Source: Perca fluviatilis (taxonomy: Eukaryota > Chordata > Actinopteri > Perciformes > Percidae). From it: a DNA stretch of 64,000 nucleotides. Under the pieces are notes generated by a model, which worked only from the letters and a program-made list of their open reading frames with translations, made no database searches and was not told the origin of the DNA. A program made the position numbers and the translations under genes. Each line of letters opens with the position of its first letter. The first letter of the stretch is position 1. This document shows positions 40,401-62,517 of this stretch, piece by piece. The DNA is taken from assembly GCF_010015445.1 (NCBI RefSeq), contig NC_053119.1:41475222-41539221 (forward strand), written 5' to 3'.

Positions 40401-40958
40401 TGTCTCCAATCTTCTCCTCGTTGCCCTCAGTCAGTCTGTGTTGAATGCAAAGCCTTGCACAACATTACCTGTGCCTTATTCCAGCGTTGCTACATAGAGG
40501 GCCACTGCATTCTTCCCTACCCTGACAATACCGAAGAGATGAAAGAATCGTCGCCACAGGATGGGAGCCTCAGGGTGAGTGATATGAGCGCATCGCCAAC
40601 TCTCACCAGCAGCAGCGCAGCAATGTCCTCCCTATCTCTGCGTGATGACCCCAAGTCAATAATTCCATCTCATCATCCAATCAGCTACCATGGCTGCTGC
40701 GACCTCGCCCAGCTGGACCCCCAGGTCCTGTGTCTCAGCTGCGGCGTCTTCCACTCTGGTTCCTGCAGAGATATAGACTTCTGCCAGAATCACCACAAGA
40801 TCAAGCCACTGGGAGTGTGCTCCTGTGGGAGGGCCTGCTTCAGAAAGCCCCTGGTTCTGTGCAGATATTGTGGAAACGAGTATTGTAGCGATTGTTGGTA
40901 CAGAAATCCTGTTGTGTGCACCTGTGGCCAAACTTTTGACCAGTCGTCTTCTGTGTGA
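36932..40958 (+). CDS. spata2l: Spermatogenesis-associated protein 2-like (SPATA2 family adaptor)
   Basis: Seen: coding exons 36932-37285, 38180-38473 and 39939-40958 (555 residues). The start ATG is the first in an exon whose acceptor ends at 36918. Residues 1-216 match the SPATA2-family PUB domain: GLAKAFEVLEQAALNLYLGP, then FTHYIRPVLS and FFLARCECRLL. VDLYTD (240-245) equals the core of the PUB-interacting motif by which SPATA2 binds HOIP. Two Cys-rich blocks follow, near 369-410 and 468-550 (CLSCGVFHSGSC, CSCGRACF, CRYCGNEYCSDC), likely zinc-binding. Known: SPATA2 links the deubiquitinase CYLD to the linear-ubiquitin ligase LUBAC in TNF and innate signalling. The same job here is inferred. 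The name spata2l rather than spata2 rests mainly on proximity to vps9d1, as in human. It is longer than human SPATA2L (about 424). Confidence 0.88.
37377..37424. repeat. (GATG)n/(GATA)n microsatellite
   Basis: Tetranucleotide tract in the first coding intron of spata2l. Confidence 0.92.
38912..39330 (+). mobile_element. GATCTTCAA family MITE, copy 3 (most complete)
   Basis: Starts GATCTTCAAGAGGAGGTCCG; ends GGGGTCCTTGGCCTAAAAATC then AAAGACCCCTCGTC. The terminal GAGG(A)GGTC/GACCCCTC motifs are inverted. In the spata2l intron before the last exon; copies at 2541 and 34803. Confidence 0.78.
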
Positions 40959-42623
40959 TTTGTATTTGAAAGGTATTGCACTAATGAGGCACAGCTAGCA
41001 AAATCACAGTGCCTTAAATATGTGTATTGGAAACAGAAATCTTTTTCTTTTTTTTATCAAGTGAAATATATCTAAATTCAAATGTTGCCTTGACACTACT
41101 GAAATGTAGTATTGAGTGTGCTCCAATTTTTCTATTTTGGTCCTCCTTTCTGAGACTCTGATCACTCTGTCATCATGGGCACGTTCAATCTCAAAACGTT
41201 GTGCACCATCTTGCTACTGCTCCCGGGTTAAAGGACACGTTTCCTCAGAACGGTGTAAAGTGTGCAACGAGCTTTGAGCTACGTCTTCTCTCACTTTGTG
41301 GCTGTGTCAGAGATGTTACCCAATCAGCAACGACGAGTATGTAAACTCGTAATAAAAAGGCAGTGCACTGAGCACACAGCAGGGTACTCAACGCATCCGC
41401 TTTTTCAGTTAAAAAAAGTTTTGCTACATTTTGTCTGGGCTGAACCTGCCTCTAGTTATTCTGTACGTGGCCATATTTACCATTACCAGCATTATCAACA
41501 GGTTATGTATTGTTGAGACTTGTAAGTTGTGATTACAGTTTGTGTTCTTGGTTCACTTAAATGTAATTTAATGTGAAGCACAAGGAAGTTTGTTTTCATC
41601 TGTATGTGTTGCCTGCACACAGACTGGAGTAAAAAAAAAGGTCAATACACTTTGTGTCGGTGTTTAATGTGTTTTATAATACATAAGCACCTTACTTTGG
41701 TGACACTGGAGTTAAGTATGTACCAGTATAACTCCTGGAAAATCAGTTATCCCATTTAATATATTAATGAATCATAACCAACACTAATGGCTTGCTGTGT
41801 GGCCCAAGGCCCAACTGTCCCCTAATGTTCATTTAGTGTTTTGGAAATGCCATGCTTAAAAAATAAACGAAAAATCTGACAAATACTGTTTATGGACATA
41901 AAAGTCATGGAGGTTGACATGCAGAAAGGTGAAAACCTGGATGCAAAGTGACCAGACTACTGAACCATTTCAGAACATTGTGATGTTTTTCCTGGGTCAT
42001 GCCTGCTCATGTCCCATGTCCAAACTTGATTAGGTTCATGCTCCATCCATTTCTCCATTCACATGTAAAACCAGTAGAATGACCAGTTTTACAAGTTGAA
42101 CAAAAGGAAGTCATTGAGAAAAATGGATAATCTCCTTTGCTCCATTTTAGTTGTATTAATTCATCGGGATGGTGGCAGACGTTTATGATTCTACTCTTTT
42201 TATAATGAACATATCAGCCTCTTTATTCATTAAACATAGACCTGAGGGCTACAGAACATGGCTCTATTGGCTTGCACTTTAATGTGACATACTGCAACAT
42301 AATTTCTTTGGGGCTTCGGCCCTGCAGCTTCTGCCATTCCCAGAAACTTCACTGCCAGTGATGGATTTTCAGTTCACAATGATCCTGACATCGAGCTATT
42401 ATTCCAACCAGAATCAGAAACTAAAGTTATCACTTTCTGCAAGCAACAAGATTTTTCACATGAAAGATTAAGCAGACACCACCTGCTCAAAACAGCAAAT
42501 GTAGAAGCTTTCATCAAGACAATGTAGGTTAATTGGAGTTGAGTAAAACTTAAATCAAATCACTGCATGTGATCAGATTTAGAGATTCTTATGTAAATGT
42601 GTATGCTCTGTCCTAAGGATCTT
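40959..42623. other. Interval between convergent spata2l and pdf
   Basis: Contains both 3' UTRs. Candidate AATAAA signals are near 41862 on the plus strand (spata2l) and at 42222-42227 on the minus strand (pdf). No other gene or repeat recognised. Confidence 0.55.
42222..42227 (-). promoter_or_regulatory. Candidate poly(A) signal of pdf
   Basis: AATAAA on the minus strand about 400 nt beyond the pdf stop; the first such hexamer in that direction that I found. Confidence 0.45.
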
Positions 42624-43613
42624 CTATTCATTGTGTGCCTGCCAGTTGATGTTGATGAAGGTCTTGCTGTCCATACGGTCGATGTAGAGGACCCCATCCA
42701 GGTGGTCCATCTCGTGCTGGAGGATACGAGCTGGCCAGCCAGTGGCCTGCACGGTGACCGCTTCCCCCTTCTCATTCAGACCTGCAGGGTGAGCATGCAG
42801 AGGGACAAGAACAACATACAGAAATGAATCAGAATTTTTTTTTATACATGTTTTGGATGAATTACAAAGCCAGATTTTACTCAATGTTCTTAGTTTTTCA
42901 TAGGCTGAACAGTCTCAGCAAATGAGACTTTGGCACAAAATTATTTAGAAGTCACAAAAACACAGGATTAAGCTATAAACATCCATACCAGACACTTCCA
43001 CGGACAGGTAGCGTGGAACTGTGGCAGAGAAGCCTGAGATGCTCTCACAGGCCTCCTGAAAGAGCACGGGCCGTCCATCGAGGACCCTCAGCTGGGGGTT
43101 GACAAAGATCCTCAGGGGCTGGATGGAAAGACCACGGGCCTCCCTCGATGCAGGCAAACTCTCTTTCAGCATCTTCTCGGGATATTCCAGGGCCAGGATG
43201 CGGAGTGGTACCCCAATCTGAGGCGCGCTCAGTCCCACGCACTCAAGTTTCCGCATCACTTTCACCAAAGTGTCGATGACCCGTTGGATCTCAGGACCTG
43301 TTATCGACGTAGAGTCAACAGCGGCCGCATGTGAACGCAGCACTGGGTCGCCTACCTGGCACACATGACTGTATGGAGGACAGGGAGGGGGTATGATCTT
43401 GCGTTTCATGTACTGAAGATAGGGGCGCACCTTGATGCTGCTGGAGTAAGAGTGACTGCAGGGTACAGGCGACCGGGGCGAGATGTTTGGGTGACAAGCA
43501 GGAGTCACTATTGTTAATCTCGGCCCGACACCGCAGCGAGGCACTTTGGACGCACAAAGTCTGAACCCCATCCTGGAGCGCTGGAGCAGGAACACACATG
43601 ATTTTGCGTTCAT
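42624..43613 (-). CDS. pdf: Peptide deformylase, mitochondrial
   Basis: Seen: exons 43613-42989 and 42781-42624 with a 207-bp intron, 260 residues. All three deformylase motifs are present: VGLSAPQ (126-132, for GxGLAAPQ), EACES (187-191, for EGCLS, with metal-ligand C189), and QHEMDH (230-235, H231 and H235 as ligands, E232 as catalytic base). [12 protein letters not shown] at 82-93 matches animal PDF closely. Known: the metalloenzyme removes the N-formyl group from mitochondrially made proteins. The first about 60 residues are rich in Arg and Ser and poor in acidic residues, fitting a matrix-targeting presequence. M1 was chosen as the first in-frame ATG; M15 is an alternative. Motif 2 has Glu in place of the bacterial Leu, as in human PDF. 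The length is close to human (243). Confidence 0.95.
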
Positions 43614-43838
43614 GGTAGTGCTGAAGGTGGGATGACGTATCACATGAAAGAGGGGTGACGCACAGCGCTGTAGGAGAAATTATACAAAAGAAGGACATTT
43701 AGTTAAATTCTTAACCCTGTAGCGTGAAGACCCAATGGCACATTTTGAGATTTTATGAGATTCCTGCTTTGATGACAATGGCATATTTGTTCAGGCCCAA
43801 TCTTGCCCCAGTGCTTGATACACTATGTGTCCAAGTTT

Positions 43839-44137
43839 GAGCTGCAAAGATGAATTGATTAGTTGTCGATTTTTAAATGAATCCCCAACTATTATGATAA
43901 AAAAAATCTCCGATTCCAGGTTTTTAAATGTTAATGTTTTCTAGGTTCTTCTCTCTTCTGTGACAGTAAACTGAATATCTCTGAGTTGTGGACAAAACAA
44001 GACATTTGAGGACGTCATCTTGGGCTTTGGACAATACCTATCGACATTTTTCACAATTTTCTAACATTTTATAGACCAAACAACTAAGCAATTAATATTA
44101 TCGATATCAATTACAACAATCGTTAGTTGCAGCCCTA
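43839..44137 (-). mobile_element. hAT-type MITE (GAGCTGCAA ... TTGCAGCCCTA)
   Basis: Inverted ends GAGCTGCAAAGATGAATTGA and complement TAGGGCTGCAACTAACGATT. Flanks TCCAAGTT and TCCAAAAG resemble a decayed octamer duplication. Same superfamily style as 48440-48778. Upstream of pdf. Confidence 0.7.
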
Positions 44138-44317
44138 TCCAAAAGTGTGTGTGTGTGTGTGTGGAAAGACAAATAATACACCTGTAAAATATTATTGTAT
44201 GCTGTATTGTATGTAGCATCACGGTTTCCCTTATTAGAATTAAAGGGCCTTGCACAAACCATGAAAACAGGCCCAGACCAGAAGTCTGTCAACAGGTGTA
44301 TCAACACACTTTTTGCT

Positions 44318-44430
44318 GTTTTGTCAGTTGGTAGAGCGGGCGCACGCATGCAGAGGTTTATTCCTCGATGCAGAAGGTCAAGGGTTCGAGTCCGACCTGT
44401 GACGGTTTTACTGCACGTCTTCCCCCCTCC
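44318..44430 (+). mobile_element. tRNA-derived SINE head
   Basis: A box TCAGTTGGTAGAGCGGG and B box GGTTCGAGTCC (44383-44393), then GACCTGTGACGGTTTTACTG and CTTCCCCCCTCCCTCC. It lacks paired stems and a discriminator, so it is not a functional tRNA. Confidence 0.78.
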
Positions 44431-44556
44431 CTCCTATCCATTTAAGGCGGAAATGCCCCAAGAAAAAAAATATACTAATACATTTAAATTATTCTAGCTA
44501 CATAGTCCTTCCATTTCCACAGTGTCTACTACTACCACAGGTAGTAGTCTTTTGTC

Positions 44557-44590
<34 letters not shown>
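44557..44590. repeat. (AT)n microsatellite
   Basis: About 34 bases, adjacent to the element starting at 44601. Confidence 0.9.
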
Positions 44591-44599
<9 letters not shown>

Positions 44600-44600
44600 T

Positions 44601-45020
44601 TAGAGATGTAACGATACCGATACTGGTATCGGTATCGGCTCCGATACTGCCTAAAACGCTGGTATCGGTAAGTACTGGAGTTTATGTACCGATCCGATAC
44701 CACCTAATAAAGCCTAAAGAAAATCTACGTTAAAGTAGTTTATTTATGTTCTGTTTCCGTTATAACTGACGGTCAAACTGGATAATAAAAGAAAGTTCTG
44801 GGGCTTATTGTTTGGTTTTTAAGAGTTTAACCTGAGCCAGACCGACAACAAAGATAGAAATAATATCACATACATACAGGGATAGTAGTATACAGTTGTT
44901 AAAACATAATAAAATATATGACACACTGGTATCCGGATCGATTTTCGGTATCGGCCGATACGCAAGTTCAGGTATCAGAATCGGTATCGGGAAGCAAAAA
45001 ATGGTATCGGGTCATCTCTA
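44601..45020. mobile_element. hAT-like MITE with GGTATCGG subterminal repeats
   Basis: Ends TAGAGATGTAACGATACCGA and the complement of the right end TAGAGATGACCCGATACCAT are inverted. At least nine GTATCGG/CCGATAC motifs cluster in the two subterminal zones. No ORF. Confidence 0.72.
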
Positions 45021-45033
45021 ATATCCATGTATA

Positions 45034-45052
45034 TTAGAGATGGCCCGATACC

Positions 45053-45132
<80 letters not shown>
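45034..45132. repeat. Start of a second TAGAGATGG element followed by (AT)n
   Basis: TAGAGATGGCCCGATACCAT is another end of the same hAT-like family, running straight into about 79 bases of AT. The remaining sequence to about 45.4 kb is non-coding and may be its interior. Confidence 0.6.
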
Positions 45133-45137
<5 letters not shown>

Positions 45138-45701
45138 TATTGTTTTTTTTCACCTGTTAATGCAAAACATATGCGGTTAGTTTGGCACAGCGCTTCCTCC
45201 GTACTTTTGACAGTCAAACACATGGATATCAATGGCAAACACCGCCGACGGGATACGCAGGTGCTCCGAAACATGCACACTGCATACGCGCATATTCAAC
45301 AACAGCTCAAGCCCACAGTCGTTAGCATGTTGGTGCAGTTATTTGGAATACTAGCTACTTAGCGTAGCTACTAAGAGTAGTAGTGGCACATTCAAAGAGG
45401 TTGTAGAGTTCCGTTACCTTACACTAACGTGTGAGCCTTCATGCTAACTGAAAAGGACCAAATATTCAGGACTGAAGGTGAAAGAAGCGGGGGAAGAGAT
45501 GTTCACGGCTCTGTCTTACTAGTTCCAGGTCAACAATGTAAACTTCACAATAAAAGTCTACACGTGTTGTGCACGTAGTTATCAGAGCACACAGAAAACT
45601 TTATTTTGAAGGCCACTCAGGTCGACAAGGAAGTCATTTGTAACATTTTTCAAAACGAACCAAACGGTCCCAGAACGGGGACATCCGTAACTTGCCGGTA
45701 C

Positions 45702-55576
<9,875 letters not shown>

Positions 55577-55947
55577 AACATTTGAACAATCAGATTTTAG
55601 CATGACCTACACTGGCTTTTTGACACCAATACTGATATTGATATTCAGAGTTTAAATAGGCAGGTAATGATATATTGACCAATAGTATTTTCTTTAACAT
55701 TAACAAACAATCTTGATATGCACCATTACATTTTTTTTCCCCAGAATTCTGGACAAGATAAAGAAGTGGTACATTTTATAGTGTAGAATTGCCAGTGCTC
55801 TCTGATGGATACAATATTTAAGGGTGACACTGTTTCTGAATGACCACAAACCTAGTTTTTACATTACACATACTTAGAAAGCCACCATCTTGTTTCTATG
55901 GTCACTTATTATGGTATTATCTTGAATGTTTGGGTTTTGTAACCATA

Positions 55948-55953
55948 AATAAA
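55948..55953 (+). promoter_or_regulatory. Candidate poly(A) signal of tinf2
   Basis: AATAAA, repeated four times as AAATAAATAAAT, lies about 370 nt after the tinf2 stop. Confidence 0.45.
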
Positions 55954-58900
55954 TAAATAAATCCATAAAATGGTTTATGGAGGTAGATTTGTTGACAAAT
56001 CAAAATAAGTAACCCAGTGGGCTTCTCAACCCAGCCTTGTGTTATGTTATTTGTTTGTCAGTCAGTCGGCCCAGCAACACTTTGGTCCACGCTGAAATAT
56101 CTCTACAACTGTTAAATGGATTGCCATGAAAGTTTATGAAGGCTTTTATGGTCCCTTTTATGGAGGATAACATACAATAATAATCCTACTGCTATAAGCA
56201 GATCAAAGTTGGATTGGCACCACAGACTGTAAAATAATGGACAAAGCTTCCGTGCCTTAAGTGCCTTAAACCTGCATTCTATCTAATATCCAGTAGGGGG
56301 CGACTCCACTGGTTGCAAAAAGAAGTCTGTTTCTACAGTCTATGGGAAAATAACCTTACTTCGTGGCTACACGCCAACCTGTCAATCATCACAGAGGCTA
56401 AGCAATGCGTATCCATGACACCGTGTACATTAAAATGGCTGTGAACTTGTTTTTGGGTGTTGTCTGTGTTTTCTTCTTAAACTTTGACCCTCTCACTGTG
56501 TGTTTTCACTTCATCAAAGTTAATTGGAACATTTGAACAACGTCATCCTCCCCAGCTCCACCCTTGTGTCAAAAATCGTCACATCCAGTTGCAAAAAAAC
56601 AAGATGGTGACGCCTGTATCGCCAAAATCAAGGCTTCCACAAACCAATGGGTGACGTCCGCTATTTTTACAGATTATGAATGGCACACCATATTGTACAG
56701 TCATGATTCCAAAATTATATATCCTGATGACTTTTGTGATCCCCTGACTTTTCCCATTGCACCACCATGAGGTTCATGTTTGTGGTTTTGATTTGACAAA
56801 TATCAGATGAACTGCCATGAAATTTGGTACAGTAATTCATTAGTCTGCGTTCAGACAGACTTTAGCTTATTTGTTTAATACTTTGGGTTATGACCTGCAG
56901 AACTAATGACATTCCCATCAGCCTCAGCTGTACTATATGTTCACTTCTAATCAGCAAATTTTTACTTGACAAATTACAGACATGGCTGATTAAGATCAGA
57001 GGCAACTTCTGTAATTATTACAAATGACTAGAGGTCACCAGGTAATACTAATCCTGTGCGAATAGGGCTAGAGCCATAAGCATGGCTGCACTTTAGAATC
57101 ATAGACTGAATCTCATCCCAATTATTTGATAGCTCTTTGACTCCTCGGCTGAACCGGACGTTGTTCTGTCCCTCTGTGGGACGTACCCTTAGTCTTGTCC
57201 TTTTAAGGGATTCCATGAGGAACCGTATGCAGTTAGGTGTCCCTATTAGTGTTATGTGGAATATAATTTCTATATTGTACATATATATGTATTGTAGTGC
57301 ACTGTATATGCCCAGGGACAACTGATGGAAATTAGCAATTCAAATTATAAAGGTGGGTGTCTTCCCTTTAGTCTCCATAACATGTCATAGCATGTTACCA
57401 CTTTATGTACCACTGTTTATTTATCATACAGACTGAAACTCAACTTCTAATAAATCAGAAACTAAACACACCAAAAAAAGTATGAACTAAATACAAAATC
57501 TAATGTACTGTATATAGCCTATGTCATAATTTATTGTTTTTATAATTTGTTGTTGGTCTGTCTATGTACTGGAAACACCAATGGTTGAGGCACGTGTGCA
57601 TCACTTAAAAGTGTCCCTGGAAACACTTCCGTTGTGTTGTGGTGTATTTGCGTGCGTTTTCTTTTAGTTGCATACTGTGGTTTATTAGCATGTGTTTTCT
57701 TTTAGTTGCGTGCTGTGGCCTCTCAGGGCCACCGTAGGCGCATCCACGTGATACAAGTCTTCCGTGATCGCACACCACGCAGTTGCTAGTAGCCAAGGAG
57801 GAGACGGAGGGTTAAAAAAACATGCTGGACTCTTCAGAAGAGGTCATCATCTTCACTCGAGTTTCTACGTTACTACACCATTTTCGGAACATAGCCATAC
57901 TGAGAAATACAGAGAGAGTTTTGTGGAGTTGATAGTCACCCACAGTTACCCATTAACTTATTCCCTTATGTCATGCAGAGATGGACCTACAGTATACCCC
58001 CATGGACTGCCCACTGGGAGCCACGTCTACTTTTTTTGGCCAATTATGTGCCTGTCTCTTGAGTCAGCCAATCAGCTCAGTAGAAGTCCACTCTGTACGC
58101 AGGGTTTCCAGTGGTATGACACAACGCCACCTGCATGATGGTCAAATGTATGTACAGTATAAGACAGTTAAACTCCTATAGACCTGAGCGGAATATCACC
58201 AAGGGTGCACTGAGGACAACAGTAACGGCCTCTGTTTGCATATGTGTATTTACACAGTGCTGTCATAGGGAATAGTAGATCCAGGTCCAGACTCAGTGGT
58301 GGAGGTACAATGAGGACAATTGTTACAGGCTTTTGACCTGATTGATTTGTAAATGTGCCCTTGAAAGATTCCTCCTGAACAGAAAGCTTGAAATGTGTTT
58401 CTTGTTCAAATAGACTTTACCTGTGGCCATTCAGTCATTGAAAAGTTTTTTTATTTACACTTTATAATGGATTTCTTATTGGGCAAATGAAGGCCTGGGA
58501 AATTATCAAGATCACACATTCCTTAGCAAGTAACTGAATTGAGATCTACAATTAAAGCCACCTTGAGTGAATCAGAGTCTAGTAGTTTCACACTTATTCT
58601 TCCATGTCCTTTGAAAGTAGGGTTTTAAACTAATGACCAACCTGTAATTTTACCAAGTTCATGAAGTTATAAAGGATAATCTCACATAATCCTAGCCTAG
58701 ATTGCTCTACTTCTAGTAGTACTGTATCTCTATGTGAGGTATTATCTCTTCTGTGTATGTATTTTCAAATATTTAGTGGGAAGTTACATCTGGAAGTTAA
58801 TCTGGAAATATAATCAAGATTGACTCGGGAGTCGAAAGGAACTGCTCAACATTGCATTGGTGTTCTATGGGAAGACTGTAACCCAAACTTTAATTCTAAT

Positions 58901-60157
58901 TCATCAGTTATCAGATGTGATGCTACACAAGTTTTGCACTGGCCTAAAACTGACCCAGCCAGTACCCTTGTCTTCAAGGCCCAACCCAACTGGTACTGCC
59001 AAATGTGAGACTTGAACTTGACCCAAAGCTATATTTTCCATTATTTCATTAATTACTGACCTTCGATGATGTAGAAGTGTGCCCCAGGGTTTGTCAGTAC
59101 TCTGTGATATTACTGTTGGGTGTGTTTTTAAATTATTCAAATTCACAATTCAGATTGAAATTATTCAAATTCAGTTTGTTGATGCAATTATTTCCGTTGA
59201 GCAAATTCAAATATAAATTATTCTAATTCAGTTCTAGTGACACTTATTTCTGCTTTGCTAAAATTCTTGTTTGCTCCTGTTCATTTACTGATCTTGTTTT
59301 CTTAGGATTTATTATTGCTGTTCATGAGGCATGTACCTTATTTTGTTTGTGCACAAATGCAATGACCCGCAGTGAGAGACCAAATGACCAAGGCAAACAT
59401 CCAAGGGATATATTGTGCAAGTATTGACTTATTATGTAAGTCTGTATTAAAAGGAAAATCCACCCAAAAGCATGATTTATTTGATGACATTTACAGCCTT
59501 TTAGTCAATAAAGCTAAAATACCAACATCCACTGACAAGATGGAAATCACCACTTGAATCGATGAGGTCATCATATTAGTCCCCATGACTGACTCTGGGG
59601 GAACATATTATTTCAATTTGAGCTATTACATTCAACACTCCAACAGTTTTAGTAGAATAAACAGAAAATGCTTCTGATTAACACAATGAAATGTGCCTTG
59701 TCCCAGAAAATAATATATAATTCTATGTTAGGGTGGCTTTTCAGTTGAAGGCTTGTATCTGTTTATTTATTCATCCTAGGTGTATTAGCTGTGAATGTTT
59801 ACTGGGTTTCAGTATTGCGTCAGATACATGTGATGTTGCACGTTCCCACCATAAGGGTAAAGAGCAACGACTGATTAAGTAACAGCTTTGTTTTTCAGTG
59901 TTTTTAAATTCATTTTTAGTGATTATTTTCAAGAAGATTTTTTAAGATTTCTTAAATATTCTGATTTTCTTTGTCTGTGGAAATGACAATGTCTTAAAGT
60001 TTGGGTCCATGGGGTGTGTTGGGTGGCTGTAAGCAATGCTACAGGTACCTGCCACATTGCAGTGTTTGGTACCACCATGAGGGGATGCCTAAACTGGGCA
60101 CTTTCTTACTTAATGTGTAGCACACACAGTTCTTATTAAACCTCCTTGACAACACAA

Positions 60158-60162
<5 letters not shown>

Positions 60163-60194
<32 letters not shown>
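60163..60194. repeat. (CA)n microsatellite with CG start
   Basis: CGCGCGCA leads into about 30 bases of CA. Confidence 0.9.
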
Positions 60195-60198
<4 letters not shown>

Positions 60199-61203
60199 TC
60201 ACAAAGCATGAAACACACATGAAAGCAGCAGGCAGTCAGTTGACACAGCCTAAGCTTTTTATGCATAATGATATGTGATGACATCACCTATATGAAGATT
60301 AAAACTATCATTTTGGCTAATCCTGGCAACAAAATAAAATAAGAAAGTGCTACAACTCTAAAAGTCAAAGCTTTGACTATTTTTGATGAGTGCATGTTGA
60401 CTACCCCACCATGCTGATTTATGAAACTGAGCGGTCTCCCCCCTGATGGAGTACGAGACAATGACTCTGCAGTTTTGGAGGAAAGCTGAGGTCAAACTTA
60501 AGGGGCACACAAGAAGCCCAAACAACTCTCACAATAACTTAATCCGGTCCTTTGCTCATGTCATGTTCTGGAAGTAGCGGATGGTGGTATGTTATATATT
60601 TTTTTGTATTATTGTTAATAACTCCCATTAATAAAATCAGCTATTATGTTATCCTTTTAAAAAATAATGTTCTACGTAGGGTCAGCCTGGTATAAGCTAT
60701 GCTCTTGTGCCATAGAACTGTATTGTGAATATATAGATACATTTATTGTTGGTTTTGTGGCTTTCATGGGATTTGTCAATAATAATAAATATGAAATAAC
60801 CATTTTTAGAATTCATGCAAAATAAAAAATTGTAAACACTTTTCTCCGTTATTACTCTCAAAGGACCTACCTTCACTGGCACTAATTTACTCAAAGGAAC
60901 TGTAAAATGAACTGATGCTGAGCACGGACACCCCGCAGTTAAAAGAAACAGCTTGACTGACATGTAGCTGTTGTAGTAGTTTTCCACTGATGCTGTTTAA
61001 GTGTTACCCCCTTTTTCGCCTCAGTGCCAGCTCACAGTAGAAGGCCTATTGAACATTAACTGCATAAAATGGGATATATTTGAGAAATGCTTTCATTGGT
61101 ATAACAACACTATATCCTCAGTGTGTTTTGTACGAACTGTTTGTCTGTCTGACATTGATATGATTAAATAATATATAATGATTAAAAACAACATGCTCTA
61201 GAG

Positions 61204-61392
61204 CAGGGGTCACCAACCTTTTCTAAACTGAGAGCTACTTCATGGGTATTTAGTTATACGAAGGGCTACCAGTTTGATACACTCTTCTGAAATAACAAAT
61301 GTGCTCAGTTTGCCTTTAGTTATAAATGATTATTAATGATTAATGCTACTCATCTATGTGAAGACACTGATCATGTTAATGATTTCTCACAA

Positions 61393-61424
<32 letters not shown>

Positions 61425-61516
61425 TTCAATTTTCATTTTTAGAACAGGCCTGAGGGCTACTCATGTGGTCCTTGGGGGCTACCTGGTGCCCGCGGGCACC
61501 GTGTTGGTGACCCCTG
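61204..61516. mobile_element. hAT-type MITE with perfect 8-bp target duplication
   Basis: 313 bp with ends CAGGGGTCACCAAC and GTTGGTGACCCCTG, perfectly inverted, flanked by CTCTAGAG on both sides (61196-61203, 61517-61524). It carries an internal (AATC)n tract at 61397-61423. No ORF; a non-autonomous hAT element. Confidence 0.92.
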
Positions 61517-61987
61517 CTCTAGAGGCTCATTCTGGCAGACACTGTGACACATGAAATCATAACATGTTTTGTTGACTCAGGTATTAGCCTTAGTATGTCA
61601 TAACCATCATGAATATGTAACTTTATGTTTGGGCAGGGAGAATGCTGTCAGAAAAAAAAAAGAGTACGGTTGATGTCCATTTGTGTTCTCTAAAGGTACA
61701 ACTGCTGGTCGTGTAGCCTACTCTCAAAGGGTCATAGTTGATCCTTAACCCTTGTGTTGGCCTTCCGGCTCAAAATTGAAAATGAACACTTTTTTTGACA
61801 CTTTTGTCATTTATTTTGCTGCTTTTTAAAAATGTTTTTGTCTTTTCGACCTAGCATTTTTAAACGTTTTTTTCCACTACCAATAACATACACTAACAAC
61901 AATTTATTTCCACTATTTTTACACTTATTTTTGGAAATTATGTTCAATAAACCTCTTGTATATCTGGAGGAGAGAGACAGACAGAGA

Positions 61988-62043
<56 letters not shown>

Positions 62044-62046
62044 GAG
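61988..62046. repeat. (GA)n microsatellite
   Basis: About 59 bases of AG within the TTAA element. Confidence 0.93.
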
Positions 62047-62124
62047 TGGTCCTTGTGTTTCACACTTGACCCTGTTTTTAACCTCTGCCCCCCCCCATCA
62101 CCCTGCTAGCTCAGGTTACCCCTT

Positions 62125-62126
<2 letters not shown>

Positions 62127-62190
<64 letters not shown>
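62127..62190. repeat. (TG)n microsatellite
   Basis: About 64 bases of TG within the TTAA element. Confidence 0.95.
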
Positions 62191-62192
<2 letters not shown>

Positions 62193-62517
62193 TGAAAGTG
62201 CATCCATACACACAGTTTTCCACTTTTTTAGTTATAAATTACATCTAACTTTTGAGTTAAAAAGCAGAAAGTATGAATTATTTTGACTAATGTTTAAGAT
62301 CAGAGGATGTTGATGGATAATCACAGACTGTCAAAGTTAAGTCAGAATAATGCTATCAAATTAAATAAAACACCCAAAACTCAATAAAAGTAGTGAACTG
62401 ATCCCTAAATTTGACTTGTGAAGAGCGTTTCATGGAACCTTCTGTGTTACTTTTGGGCAATTTGCTTGAAAGAAACCCAAATGTTCTGATGTAGAAACAA
62501 GACAACAGGAGGGTTAA

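Larger units (their letters stand above)
55577..61203. other. Downstream of tinf2, no supported gene
   Basis: Contains degraded fish repeats: about 56040-56210 (ACTGTTAAATGGATTGCCAT), 56225-56660 (ACAGACTGTAAAATAATGGA, CCAATGGGTGACGTCC), and a right end of the AAAGCCCTATT family near 57030-57072. There is an imperfect tandem repeat GTTTTCTTTTAGTTGC at about 57652-57715 and ATTCAAATTC-rich DNA near 59125-59240. Open frames here show no family motifs. Confidence 0.5.
61745..62517. mobile_element. TTAA-ended, piggyBac-like MITE containing two microsatellites
   Basis: Left TTAACCCTTGTGTTGG and complement of right TTAACCCTCCTGTTGTC form short inverted ends with TTAA at both limits. Inside are a GA tract (61988-62046) and a TG tract (62127-62190). 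Uninterrupted relative of 29827-30750. Confidence 0.8.

Noticed and set aside
43045..43242. Other minus-strand frames across pdf exon 1
   Set aside because: Shadows of the PDF reading frame, which carries all three motifs.
44318..44430. tRNA gene
   Set aside because: A and B boxes are good, but acceptor and anticodon stems do not pair and the same tail occurs in other copies; it is a SINE.
57764..58138. Plus-strand ORF of 124 codons downstream of tinf2
   Set aside because: No recognisable motif, repeat-derived surroundings, no convincing splice sites.
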